Of a stretch of 64,000 nucleotides of DNA, positions 10,136-21,836 are shown one piece after another. The DNA lies in NCBI GenBank assembly GCA_023105745.1, contig JALGQZ010000009.1, positions 19,268,564 through 19,332,563 on the forward strand, in the 5' to 3' direction. How positions within the stretch are numbered: the first letter of the stretch is position 1; the number at the start of each line of letters is the position of its first letter. The translations under genes were made by a program, and so were the position numbers. This stretch comes from Austropuccinia psidii (taxonomy: Eukaryota > Basidiomycota > Pucciniomycetes > Pucciniales > Sphaerophragmiaceae). The notes below the pieces were generated by a model that searched no databases, was not told the origin of the DNA, and was given only the letters and a program-made list of their open reading frames with translations.

Positions 10136-11557
10136 TGTCAGGCCGACTCTATGATATAGCTTCAGAATGATAATAAAAGCTATAACTCTGAGTGTGACAC
10201 GAAAATAATGATGATATTAGAGTGAGAATATGAGTGAAAAGGGCTATACTAAAATAATTTAGTGATGGTGAGTACTGCTGATAGCCCTGGGTGCAGTGTT
10301 TGCCTGTTGGTTTACAATAGCAAACCCTACAATACTTAAACTTAAAGTATACCTGTTAAATTCTAAGAGTATCACTTCCTTTTTAAGAAGCTATACCACA
10401 TAAGAATATCAAGAACAGGATGCTTGATTTGCTTCCTGGTTAGGCAAAGCCTCCCTTTATCTTGTTCTGGGGTAGTGGGAGGTGGTTTACCTCTGCACAC
10501 GACCACAGAGTGAAAATTTTCACTACTGTGGGCTGGTTTGTGGTTCCGTACACTCAATACAGGCTATTATTGGGTTGAAATGTGGTTTTAGAACCACAAG
10601 TAGTCATTTTTACCCTATACAGGGTGAAAATTTTCACCAATGGAGTTTACAGGTGTATTCTGGTGCTCCTGACACGTCAGAAACTGTACAGAACCTGTAT
10701 GGACCTCTGTATTTGACTTAATTATGAGGTATTGAAGTATAAATAAGCTTCAGCGTCTCTTTGACACCTCATAATCAGAGTACAACTGTATCCTGTCATA
10801 ATACAGCTGTATGGGTCATATTGTGGGATTATAACTTTCGAATAGCCATAACTCTGTCAGTTTTTGAGATATCATGCTCAAAGTGGGTTCATTGGATAGC
10901 CCTGTATGGGCTCTACACAATGCTACCCAATTGGGTATAGCTATCATTAAATATGACAAAGTTATCCCATGTACAAGGTTTTTTGTACATAGGCGTGGTT
11001 TGGGCAAAAAGCTGTATTGAGCTTGTTTGCCTCATAACTTCTGTTATAGTTGAGATATGAAGAAGTGAATGGCACCATCAGATAGCCCTGATCGTGCTCT
11101 TTCCAAAACAACACCACTTCAAGTATCCCACACTAAAACTGTAGAAGCTCAATGGGAGGTGAATGTTTTGTTCACCCTTATTTGGCCTGAATTTGACCAT
11201 AACTCAAGTAATACTGGTGCTAGCTCAGTTTGGCTGGTACCATTGGATAGCCCTGGCTTAGAGCTTCATTTTGAGTACCCATTTGATGGGGTTAAGCCTC
11301 TCCTTCTAGATTTTAGATGAGGGGTGAAAATTAAGGTTTATGCTCAGCAATAACTTTGAGCAGGAATAACTTTGTTATTTCTTGTCCTATGGTGATGGGA
11401 CTTATATTTTCAGAAAGAGGTGAGTTTCCTCTTTCTTTTGATACCTTTTGAGCTTATTTGGCTCAGGTCCATGTTTTGGTGGTATCTTGGCTATACCATT
11501 GGTTTATGGTATTTTGGCTGTCATGCTTGTGCTCTGGTTTTGAGTCACAGGCTGACA
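10136..11557 (-). mobile_element. Rt3-type LTR, 5' LTR of a truncated element
   Basis: A 1.42-kb LTR in minus orientation starts TGTCAGGCCGACTC and ends CACAGGCTGACA, matching the Rt3 LTRs along its length with clear divergence (terminal TGTCAG/CTGACA). A primer-binding site follows it to the left, so it is the 5' LTR of a broken element and not a solo LTR. It contains TGAAAATTTTCA palindromes near 10515 and 10628, as the other copies do. Confidence 0.85.
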
Positions 11558-11639
11558 ATTTCTATGTGCAATTTGCTACAATTTTGTAATTTTTGCAGAT
11601 TTCTAATTACGTACTTCATCAATCATTAATTTCTTTTTT

Positions 11640-12110
11640 CATAGGTTGGCAATAGCCAGAAGTTTACAATGTCTGGATCAATTACATTAATGGTTTATCT
11701 TTTAAACATTGACAAAGATAAATCAAAAAACTCCCGCCGCTTTACAGTCTATCAAAGAGCTCAAGTCTTCACCAGTCCTAGCCTCATCATCACCAGCACA
11801 TGAGACTCAGTCAAATTCCACATTAAATTTAGAACTAACGCCAGCCGCACTCGTCAGTTCATTTAGGGATTCCGGTAATTCTACTGCTCAGGTATAATTT
11901 GCCACTGGAAGCTCTCAGTGGACTTTGTAAAAGCAAGGTGTTGGTTATGGCATTGCCTCTCTATGTTGGTGCACATGCATAGAGATGGCTTGAGGCTGTA
12001 ACAGCTTGCGGAGACGAATAAACTGAGGGCTTGGGTCTTCTCATCCACAAAAGAGGAGCTGTCCAGGCCAATAGGGCTGGTGCCTCTTTTGAAAGTGGCC
12101 AGCACAATAA
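11640..12110 (+). pseudogene. Gag-like retroelement remnant
   Basis: Decayed coding sequence. One frame (11709-11897) gives an Ala/Ser/Pro-rich stretch (SPVLASSSPAHETQSNSTLN). The next, shifted by one base, gives KVLVMALPLYVGAHA and RWLEAVTACGDE (about 11930-12020), which resembles the capsid region of rust Ty3-type Gag proteins. Stops and frame changes interrupt it, and no zinc knuckle or polymerase follows. The assignment rests on motif recall and is tentative. Confidence 0.4.
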
Positions 12111-13341
12111 ACAGTGAAATAACAATATAAAATTAGATGAATGAAACATCTTTAAAAAATATTTTTTCTATCATTAAAATTAGAATAATGTCTTGTCATG
12201 GTGGGTGCCCACACCATGACCAGTATTTGTATTTCTTTGTCATAGCCAACATGGGGGAACTTCTGCCCAAATTTTTCAAAAACCTTACAATTAACAAGTC
12301 AGAATCTTACCTTCCTAAAAGTGGCTTTTCAATCAAAAGAATAATTCATCTTGTTTTGCCAAGTAATAATAACTATCCATCAAGTATTTTCTTTCAAGCT
12401 TATATTTTTACTATTTTATAGCCAGGAAGTGTAACCTTAAAAATGTATTGTTTTTGATTTAATTTAATACAACATGAATCTATTTAAAAAATTGTCTTGA
12501 ATCCTTATTTGAAGTAATATTAGCATATGGATTCAATTTATTTTATGAAAAAATAGACATATTGCGCCTTGCACATCAAAATCACATCCAAGATATTACT
12601 GTAAGCAGTTTTTATAGAGCTTTGATGATGGTGTGGCCACTTTTGTTCATTATTTTCCATTTTTGCCAACCTAGAAAGGCTTTAATCTGGGGGGAAGAAT
12701 TTATGATAAATTGACATTTCATTCCTGAAAATAAAATCTTAGGGCATATTGTCCAAGGAGGTTACAATTGCAGCTTATAATCTCTTAAAAATAACAACAT
12801 TGCTTATTGTTTTTTTCAGTCTAGGAAAGAAAGTGTTCATATTATCTTTCATTTTAAAGAGTCATATATCAATTATAATAATAAGTAATAAGATACGTAA
12901 TTATAATAATTCATACTCAATTATTCAATAATACTTATGAGATGGATGAATTAATATTTATTCTAATTATTATATTATAATAAAAGGTGAAAGGCTTATT
13001 GTAATAAATGATTAATTAACAATAATGAATAAATATTAACCAAAATATAAATCATTAATAAAATATAATAATAAGTAATTAATTATTTTCATCAAAATTG
13101 AGCAATGAACATAATGACAAATCAATGCTGGATATTAACAAAAGAAATCAATTGTATCTGATTAATTACTTGTATCTATAGCTGACATATGACTATTCAT
13201 TACAATTGGAAAATGTAATAATGGTCAATAAATGACTTATAGTCAAAATTGATAAATAAATTAAGAAAGAATTTATAGCTTTATATAAAATATGAATCAT
13301 TTTTAATGATAAGAAGATAATTATAAGTATAATCACTAAAT
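12111..13341. other. AT-rich non-coding stretch
   Basis: Short unrelated frames only. A 9-bp stem hairpin (GTCATGGTG/CACCATGAC) lies at 12195-12220. From about 12880 composition rises to very high AT and leads into the satellite. I see no gene I can support. Confidence 0.4.
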
Positions 13342-14989
13342 TATTTATCAAAATTCATATGGCTTTTCTCAATAAAAATTCATAATTAAATTATAATAAT
13401 CAGAAAAAAATTCTGCATCATAATCATAAAAGATTAAGCCAGCAAATTTAAGAGTGGAATAATTATGATTAACCAAAATATCAATCTTTCACAAATTATT
13501 CAATTATTTTGACCTCAATCAAGAAATAATATTAATGATTAACCAATGAATATGATTAAAACTAACACATCCATTCTAATTGAAAGTAATTAATAAATCA
13601 AACTTAAAGCTAATTTGACTTATCAAAATTCATATGCCTTTTCCCAATGAAAATTCATAATTACATTGTAATAGTCAGAAACAAACTCTTCTTAATAATC
13701 ATCAAAGATTAAGCTATCAAATTTAAGATGGGAATAATGATGATTAACCAAAATTTCAATACATCATAAGTTATTTAACTATTTTGACCTCAATTAAGAA
13801 ATAATATTAAGGATTAACCAATGACTCTGATTAAAATTAAAACATCTATTCTAATGGAAATTAATTAATAACTCCAACATAATAATAATGTGACTTATCA
13901 AAATTCATATTCTTTTTACCAATAAAATTAATAATTAAATTATAATAATAAGAAACAATTTATTGCTTATAATCATCAAAGATTGAGATATCAAAACTAA
14001 GATGGGAATAATGATGATTAACCAAAATGTCAATCCTTCACAAATTATTTATTTATTTTTACCTCAAGTAAGAAATAATATTAATGATTAACCAATAACT
14101 ATGATTAAAATTAACACATCCATTCTAATGGAAATTGATTAATAAATACAACATGATAATAATTTGACTTATCAAAATTCATATTCTTTTTACCAATAAA
14201 TATTCATAATTGAATTATAATAATAAGAAACAAATTCTTCCTTATAATAATTGAAGATTAAGAGATCAAAATTAAGATGGGAATAATTATTATTAACCAA
14301 AATGTCAATCCTTCACAAATTATTTATTTATTTTTACCTCAATTAAGAAATAATATTAATGATTAACCAATGACTATGATTAAAATTATCACATCCATTC
14401 TAATGGAAATTAATTAATAAATCCAATATAATAATAATGGGACTTATCAAAATTCATATTCTTTTTACCAATAAAAATTCATAATTGAATTATAATAATA
14501 AGAAACAAACTCTTCCTTATAATCATCAAAGATTAAGATATCAAAATTAAGATCGGAATAATGATAATTAACCAAAATGTCAATCCTTCACAAATTATTT
14601 ATTTATTTTTACCTCAATTAAGAAATAATATTCATGATTAACCAATGACTATAATCAAAACGAACACATCCATTCTAATTGAAAGTAATTAATAAATCTA
14701 ACATAATAATAATTTGAATTAGCAAAATTCATATGCTTTTTTCCCAAAAAAAATTAATAATTAAATTAGAATAATAAAAAATAATTTCCTCATAATAATC
14801 TTCAAAGATTAGGATATAAAATTTAAGACTGGAATAATGATGATTAACCAAAATATCAAGTCCTTCACAGATTATGTAATTATTTTGAGCTAAAGTAAAA
14901 AATAATATTAATTATTAACCATTGAATCAAATTACAGATAACACATCCATTATAATTGAAATTAATTAATAAATACAGCATAATAATAT
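13342..14989. repeat. AT-rich satellite, about 275-bp unit, six copies
   Basis: Units start near 13342, 13617, 13892, 14166, 14441 and 14715, spaced 274-275 bp. Each carries CTTATCAAAATTCATAT, TAATAAGAAACAA, ATCATCAAAGATTAAG, ATGATTAACCAAAAT, TTTTACCTCAATTAAGAAA and ACACATCCATTCTAATGG in the same order. Inner units look most alike and the outer ones are more diverged, which fits unequal exchange. No coding frame survives. It could be a subterminal array of the nearby CACTA element or an independent satellite. Confidence 0.88.
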
Positions 14990-16224
14990 TTGAGTAATTC
15001 ACTATGAATAATTAGTCAATCAATTAAAAAATAATACACATTATGATTCTGAATAATAGGTAATTGATAACCATATTTAATGAAGCATGAGTTTACTGAG
15101 GTTATAATAATGGTTATTTATATTCCATACACAATGTGGATGTTTGTGAGATGTACTTATTTGCAGTTTTTATGTCATTATATTTTCATGACAGAAATTT
15201 TTCTTTTTACTTTCTCATTACCCACAATTTACTCTCATAACACTTAATATTATATATTTTATATCATAAAAAATAATAAAAAATGATGTTCAAATTTTAA
15301 ATGGATTTTCATTCATATTTTGATTTTCCTTTTTTTCACTATTTATAATATTTATACTATACTATTTTATGTTAGTTTATATTCATATTTATTCCTTTTT
15401 CATTTAAATTGACTTGAATTGAATTTTTTCATCTTATATTATTGCAATTCATTCTTTCAATATAAGTTTCATTGAGCTTGTATGGTTGGAATTATAAGTT
15501 GATTTGAGTTTAACTTGCATTTATTTTTCAGGTAGTTGGCATTTGGGTGCTCTTTTTCATGTTACATTTTTTAAATGGTTTTTTTATTTTTATTGTATTT
15601 CTATCTCATTTTTCTGAAATTTTCTTTTTCTTTTTTATTCTATTTTGGCTTTACTTTTTTTTTGATAAAATTTGATTATTTTGTTTTATTTTCATTATTT
15701 CATGGGAGTTTTACTTTATCCCAATTTTCTTTCCATTCTATCTCTTTTTTTGAGCTTTTTTTCAATTTCATTCATTCTATCTTAATTCTTTTCATACATG
15801 AAAATTTTCTTTTAATTCATTAACATTTATATTTCAATTTTTCTTTCATCTACTTTTTTTAATTTTAATTGAACTGGGGTTTTCATTTGATTTAATTTTG
15901 ATTTGATTATGATTTTATTTTATCTATATTTCAAGGGTTTCTTTTTTTGTTTTGATTTAAATCTTAATTTTATACAATTTCATTCCATTTTTTTTTTCAT
16001 ACTTAATACGGTACACTACAGTACTTTACTACTATGCATATATGGTTATATGTGTATACTGGGGTACCCTCAACCTCACACAAAGTGATGATCAACTTTT
16101 TTTATCTTTTGCCTCTTTTCTTTTTTTTTCATTTTACAGAAATTACCTTTTATATTCATCTCTTTCTCCCAATTCATTAATTTTTCTCTTTTATTCTACT
16201 TTTATGGTTCTCTAAAATCCCAAC
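14990..16224. other. T-rich upstream region of the CACTA transposase
   Basis: From about 15280 the plus strand becomes a long, interrupted pyrimidine tract (TTTTT, TTTTC, ATTTTC words) that runs to the transposase start. Open frames here encode Phe/Leu/Ile-rich low-complexity peptides that follow from the T richness. The tract may act as promoter or leader of the transposase gene. No separate gene is supported. Confidence 0.4.
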
Positions 16225-17541
16225 ATGGATTTCTGCACCTGCCCAAGTTGCAAGAGGGTCCACGTCACTCTTGCTGATGGACAAACTTGGCAAGGACTTC
16301 ATGTTGACCAAAGCACTCCACGAAGGCATTGGGCAAATTCAGCAAAACAGGGCAATTCTGTTCTCAATCATGGGCTTTCCGGATTATCTCAGAGATGAAA
16401 GGAATCCTCAAAACAATCTTTCTATGTATGAGAATAACACACCAAGTGACCCTGACAACAATGAAATAAATACTTATGGTACTGCTAACTCAAAGCTCAT
16501 TGGTGAGTTTTGCTCTTTTTTTTCTTTATAGATCAAAGTTTCACTTATGTCTTTTTTTGATTTTTTTTTATATTTCATTATGTGGTTGTATCTCGTCTGT
16601 GGGATTAGTAGTGAAAAATGCAGGAGAGAAAGGAATATGGTTATTAATATTATTAAACTCACTCAACAAAGTAATATTACCAGCATTCAACTATCTAGTT
16701 TTCTATTTGATATCTGTACAATTTCAAAGAAATTGGAATTGAAGTCTTCATTTGATCAATACATCTGTTGCCACATTGTTACTCCCTTTATGATATCAAA
16801 GCAGCACCTGAAGACTGTACATTCAAGCCTACAATCTCAAGCAATCAATGCTTTGCTGATCTTTTCCGCACTCAAAAAATGCCCCCCTTCCTAATATCAC
16901 TTTTACTACATGAAACCAGCCTGTACGACATCCACCTCTAACTTCTGATCAAATCCAATTACGTGGCCAGCAATGTCCTTGTAATCCAAAAACAACATTC
17001 ATATCACAATAAATTCTTTCACGGATCACATGGTCTCTCAACATTCCAATTGCTTAGGAAAAGCTTGAACAATGGGAACACAATCTTTCTTCTCATGAAG
17101 GTGAGGTTGATTTTGATGTGACACAGGCTGTGGTGTGCAAAAGGGAATTAGACCAGCTTTCTGAAGACCAAATTTTTCAATTAAAGTTTTCCCATTTTGT
17201 CAATTGGTTCAATCCCAGAGGAAACAAGCTTTCAGGAAAACAACTTTCAATGGGCTTACTAGTTCTTTACTGTCTTAACCTTCAACCGCGAGAACGATTT
17301 CAATCAAGGTTTACCTGTCTTACTGGGGTCATTCCTTCACCAAACCAGCCCAACATGATTACCATCAACAATAATTTGAAGCGGATTATTGATGAACTCC
17401 TTGAAATAAAAAAGGTCAAGATTTCAACACCTAGTCACCCACATGGAGGAAATGTAAGCATCAAACTGGTAGCTCTAATTGGTGACATTGTTGCTACTCA
17501 CAAGGTTGCAGTATTCATGTCCCATTCGGCCAAATACTTTT

Positions 17542-18979
17542 TGTCAGGATGAGTCTATGATAAAGGTGTATATAAGTATTTACAAGCTTCAACTATGACT
17601 GTGACACGGTAAAAATAGTTTTTAAAAGATGATAAAGTTGATAATAAATGATTAAATTGAGATATTAAGGGCTTTACTATAGAGATATAGTGGTGGTGAG
17701 CGCTGTTGAAAGCCCTGGGTACAGCTTTTACCTGTTGGGTTACAATAATAAAGGCTACAATACTTAAATTTAAAGTATACCTGATTATTTTCCAAGAGTA
17801 TAAATGTTTTGGACAGTTGTACTATGTAGGAATTCAAGAGCAGGATGAGGAGACAATTCTGGCTGTGAAATGCCTCCTTTTTATCCTGAAATGGGGTGGA
17901 AAGGGTGCTTTACCTTTGCACGTAGAGGAAGTGAAGATTTTTTCACTTTCTAGTACTGGCTTGTGGTTTGCAAACAGCCTGTATAGCCTGTATTGGGCTC
18001 AGATGTGGTTTTGAAACCACATCTGGGCGGTTTTCACCAATACAGGGTGAAAATTTTCATCTGGGGACCTCACAGCCTGATTCTGACGTGTATGACGCGT
18101 AGAATGCTGTACAGAAACTGTATGGGACCCCAGTATTGACTGAAATATGAGGTATTGAAGTAAAAACATGCTACTTTGTCTATTTGACACCTCATATTCA
18201 TGATTATGGGATATTATCCCATGGTAAGGCTGTATATGACAGCAGGTGGGATTTTAACCTTAAAACAGACATAACTTTGTCAATTCTTGAGATATCAACC
18301 TCAAAGATGGTTCGGTGTGTAGCCCTGTATGTGCTCTACACAATGGTACCTCATTTGATATGGGTATCATTAAATATGGCAAAGTTATCCCATGTACAGG
18401 AGTTTTGTACATTTGCGTGTTTTAGGCAAAAAGCTGTATTGAGCTTGTTTGCCCCATAACTTCTGTAGTAGTTGAGATATGAGGAGGTGGATGACACCAT
18501 CAGATACCCCTGATTGTGCTCTTTCCAAAAAGACCCCACTTCAGGTATCCAACACTAAAACTGTAAAAGTTAGATGAGAGGTGAATGTTTTGTTCACCCT
18601 TCTTTGGCCTGAAATTGACCATAACTCCAGTAATATTGGTGCTAGCTCAGTTTGGCTGGTACCATTGGATAGCCCTGGCTTAGAGCTTCATTTTGAGTAC
18701 CCATTTGATGGGGTTAAGCCTCTCCTTCTAGATTTTAGATGAGAGGTGAAAATTAAGGTTTATGCTCAGCAATAACTTTGAGCAGGAATAACTTTGTTAT
18801 CTCTAGTCCTATAGTGATGGGACTTATATTTTCAGGAAGAGGTGAGTTTCCTCTTTCTTTTGATACTTTTTGAGCTTATTTGGCTCAGGTCCATGTTTTG
18901 GTGGTATCTTGGCTATACCATTGGTTTATGGTATTTTGGCTGTCATGCTTGTGCTCTGGTTTTGAGTCACAGGCTGACA
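17542..18979 (-). mobile_element. Solo Rt3-type LTR inside the CACTA transposase
   Basis: A 1,438-bp LTR in minus orientation (TGTCAG...CTGACA) is flanked by a perfect 5-bp duplication, CTTTT (17537-17541 and 18980-18984). Removing the LTR and one duplicate restores the transposase frame at the Tyr-Phe-Cys junction, so the insertion point is certain. No primer-binding site or interior is present, so it is a solo LTR left by LTR-LTR recombination. It holds a 26-nt near-palindrome (18000-18025, arms CAGATGTGGTTT/AAACCACATCTG). Confidence 0.93.
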
Positions 18980-19792
18980 CTTTTGCTCCTGGTGTGAGCT
19001 TCAAGACCACAACAGGGAAGAATTAATACTTGAAAAGCCCCATCAAAAAAGTTGTATTTTGGGGGCATCACATTGATGGAACAATGCTAGAAACAGAAAA
19101 CGACAGCAAACATTTTCCAAATCCAGTGGAATCCGATGGCCTGAACTAAACCTCTTACCATATTGGGATCCAGTCACCAATGTTGCATTAGGAATTGTTC
19201 ACAACTGGTATAAAGGGGTCTTGTGGCACAATGTGCTTCATCAATGGGGTTTTGACATAAACTTAATCCAAAAAAATATTTCACTTGAACCATCAAAATC
19301 AGGATAAGATGGGATAATTCAAGATAAGTTTGGCTCAGAAAATGACGACAAAACAAAACTAAAAGGGTATCTTACACAAGATCTTATTGAAAAGATTCAA
19401 AATCAGATAAACAAAATCATTGTCCCAAAAGGAATAAGCCATATACCATTGCAATTGCTACACCTTCAGCTGGTAAATTGAAAGCCAACAAGTGGTCAGT
19501 GCTATTTGATATTTACCTCCCATTAGCTTTATTGGACATATTTTAGGATTTGGGACTGCAAAATTGTCTTCTCCTGGTCAATATTGGTGCATTGATCCAA
19601 TGTACTGATATTGTTGGGGCCACTTCCATCAAACAAGAGGATATTGATTTGTTTTCAAAATCATATGAGAAATATCAACACATATCAAAAACCTTATCTC
19701 CAAATATTCAAGTAACACCCAATCACCACTATGCTATGCACATTCCTGAACAGCTAATGAGGTGGGGACCTGTAACAACCATCCATCAGGGG

Positions 19793-20541
19793 TAAGGGTA
19801 TTCATTCATACACCCACTCAAACACCCCAAATCAGCCAATCCATTATCTGCATCAGCATTCAGTTTCAGCAATCTTCATTCTGAAACATGCATACAGCTT
19901 GGTACATCAATACAGCCTGTCAATACCTGTACAGGTTGGATTCACCCAATACAGTTTCAATACACCAGTATGGAACTGTATGATCACTCAAATACACCAC
20001 ACCTCTTGTACAGGTTCTGTACAGCTGTACAGGACCTATATTGGCCAGACTCAATTCAATCATCAATTATTCTCATGAAAATTCTTCCTCTGGATCAGGG
20101 CTGGTGATTCTCACATATACCAGCCCCTCTTTCTCCCCCCTCGGGACTTTTCCCCAGTTAATTAATTTAGTTTATTTATTATTTTATTATTATTCTTATC
20201 CTTATAATTGGGTATTATAATTATTTAATTTTAAGTTAGTCTTTGCCTTTTCTCTCTTTGCCTGTACAGTATGAGTTGGGTGGCTATATCCTTATTAACC
20301 CTTCTCTTTCCATTCTGACAGGTTGAAACAGTGGACTTGGACTTGTTTGTGGTTGGCTCTTCTATTTCTTACTCGTATTTCTTGTTGCTGCTTTTCTTAT
20401 ATTTATTCTTTTAGCAATTTATCTTTAACACTCTTCAGTGTATTCCTTTTTACCATATCTTTGAGCCCTCCATAAGTGAGTCCCAGTTTACTGAGTGCCA
20501 GGCCCTCTTCACTTCAAAGAGCCCCTGTGACAGTACCCTTA
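19793..20541. mobile_element. 749-bp non-coding insert with short inverted ends
   Basis: Transposase coding sequence stops at 19791 and resumes after 20541. The intervening segment begins TAAGGGTA and ends TACCCTTA, an 8-bp inverted repeat. It contains many CTGTACAG-type short palindromes (19900-20040) and a C/T-rich tract near 20130. I see no coding potential. A small non-autonomous DNA element or MITE-like insert is possible; a retained intron is the alternative. Confidence 0.42.
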
Positions 20542-21320
20542 AAAGGTATATCTGAGTATGGTGGTGAATGGTTTATTGGTATACTCCAGAAATTTAAAAC
20601 TAACTCACTCATTGGTATGTAAAAAAGAATTTTTTGCTTCAATTCATTTTTTTTGATTTATGAAAAGTATTACCAGGGTTTGTTGAAGAAACAATTATGA
20701 AAGAGTTTGGCCAAATGCAAAGGTTTCAGCAATTTGAGGCTGAAGTAGATTGGGCTCTTCCCAACAAAGATCACTCATCAAGTTCAAATCGCAAAGCTTT
20801 AGATGAACCATTGTACATTCAATTATCAAAGCATATTCAAAAAGAATTACCTCAGCTATGTAACTATTGTGACTTACCTCATCCATTAAGCTCAATGGTT
20901 TTGACAAATTCAATCATTGAAAAAGCCACCATATCATGGAAACTCCAATCAAACATTTCAAAATTCCCACAAAACAATCTAATGTATGTAACCAACAGTT
21001 TAGGAAAAGTTGGATTTGCAAAAATTGTCCACATTCTGGATTTAGCCAATGACAAGATTCACAAAGGCCCGATCATATTGGTCAGCTGGTTTGAAGAATT
21101 TAAAGAATGAGAGGAAGGATTCAATGAGCTTGAAGCATTTTTTGGGGCATGGAAAGTAATGCATTTAAAAGAAGCTCATCAAGATGGTTATGTATCATTT
21201 TCTCAAATCTCAGGGCTAGGTGCATATTTGAAGATGCCAGAATGGTCATTAGGATGCAGAGAGTTGTCATTAATGGCTCGGCCAATAAATAAAAGGGTGC
21301 GGCTGGAGGCCTTTGATTAA

Positions 21321-21836
21321 GGAAGAGAAATACTGGATCTTACTAAACAGGTCAGTAATGTATGATATGTATTAAATTTCACTTGAAAAATCTCATTGAA
21401 TATTTTTCAATATTCTTTTGGGCTTTATAGCAATAGAATTGTTCAATAAGAACTTTTTCAAATTATTCGACTTTATAACAGTCACTATTTCAATCAGCCA
21501 AGATTATTTACAATGAGTAGCTTAGCTTTTTCATACAAATAATCAATCTATCCATGTTTTCTAATAAAAATTGATCCAAGCCCAATCTAAAACAAACCAC
21601 TAATATATACACAAAAAAAATCTAACCAAATCTAATAGAAATAATTTTTTATTAATTTTTATGATTTTTTGTAGTTTTATTCTCAAACAACAAATCTAAC
21701 AAAAAGATTCAAACTCTAATTGATAATTTTTTAATCGTTTTTCTTCTTTATTTTCAATTTTTTTTTCAGCCTTATTCTTAAGAAATAAAATTTCTAATAT
21801 TGGCTATCAACTTTAAAATTAAAGAGAAAGTTTTAC
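21321..21836. other. AT-rich spacer between convergent CACTA genes
   Basis: This is the 3' region shared by the two convergent genes. It is AT-rich with no open frame of interest. Poly-T/A words could include polyadenylation signals on both strands, but none is distinctive. Confidence 0.4.

Larger units (their letters stand above)
16225..21320 (+). pseudogene. CACTA-type Tnp2-like transposase, degraded and interrupted
   Basis: The start MDFCTCPSCKRVHVTL and following TWQGLHVDQSTPRRHW give the N-terminal cysteine-rich part. After a frame change come CRRERNMVINIIKL and a KAAPEDC-like block (16600-16890). The best preserved part is 17118-17550 (QPRERFQSRFTCLTGVIPSP, then LIGDIVATHKVA and SHSAKYF). 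A solo LTR splits the protein at KYF; the gene resumes at 18985 with CSWCELQDHNREE, a conserved Cys pair. Further blocks are NVALGIVHNWYKGVLWHNVL (19170-19250), NHHYAMHIPEQLMRWGPV (19720-19780), EYGGEWFIGILQKF (20550-20600, after a 749-bp insert) and the C-terminal part 20697-21320. It would have catalysed cut-and-paste transposition in the nucleus. Multiple frameshifts and stops show it is dead. Confidence 0.78.

Noticed and set aside
12195..12220. Hairpin GTCATGGTG/CACCATGAC as a terminator or element end
   Set aside because: An isolated 9-bp stem in AT-rich DNA without flanking duplication or nearby gene; too little to assign a role.
16010..16035. CACTAC near 16014 as a CACTA terminal repeat
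   Set aside because: It lies only about 200 bp upstream of the transposase, no inverted partner was found near 23700-24600, and the hexamer is expected by chance.
15575..16088. Open frames rich in Phe, Leu and Ile resembling membrane proteins
   Set aside because: They follow from a long T-rich tract and show no sequence complexity, start context or conserved motif.
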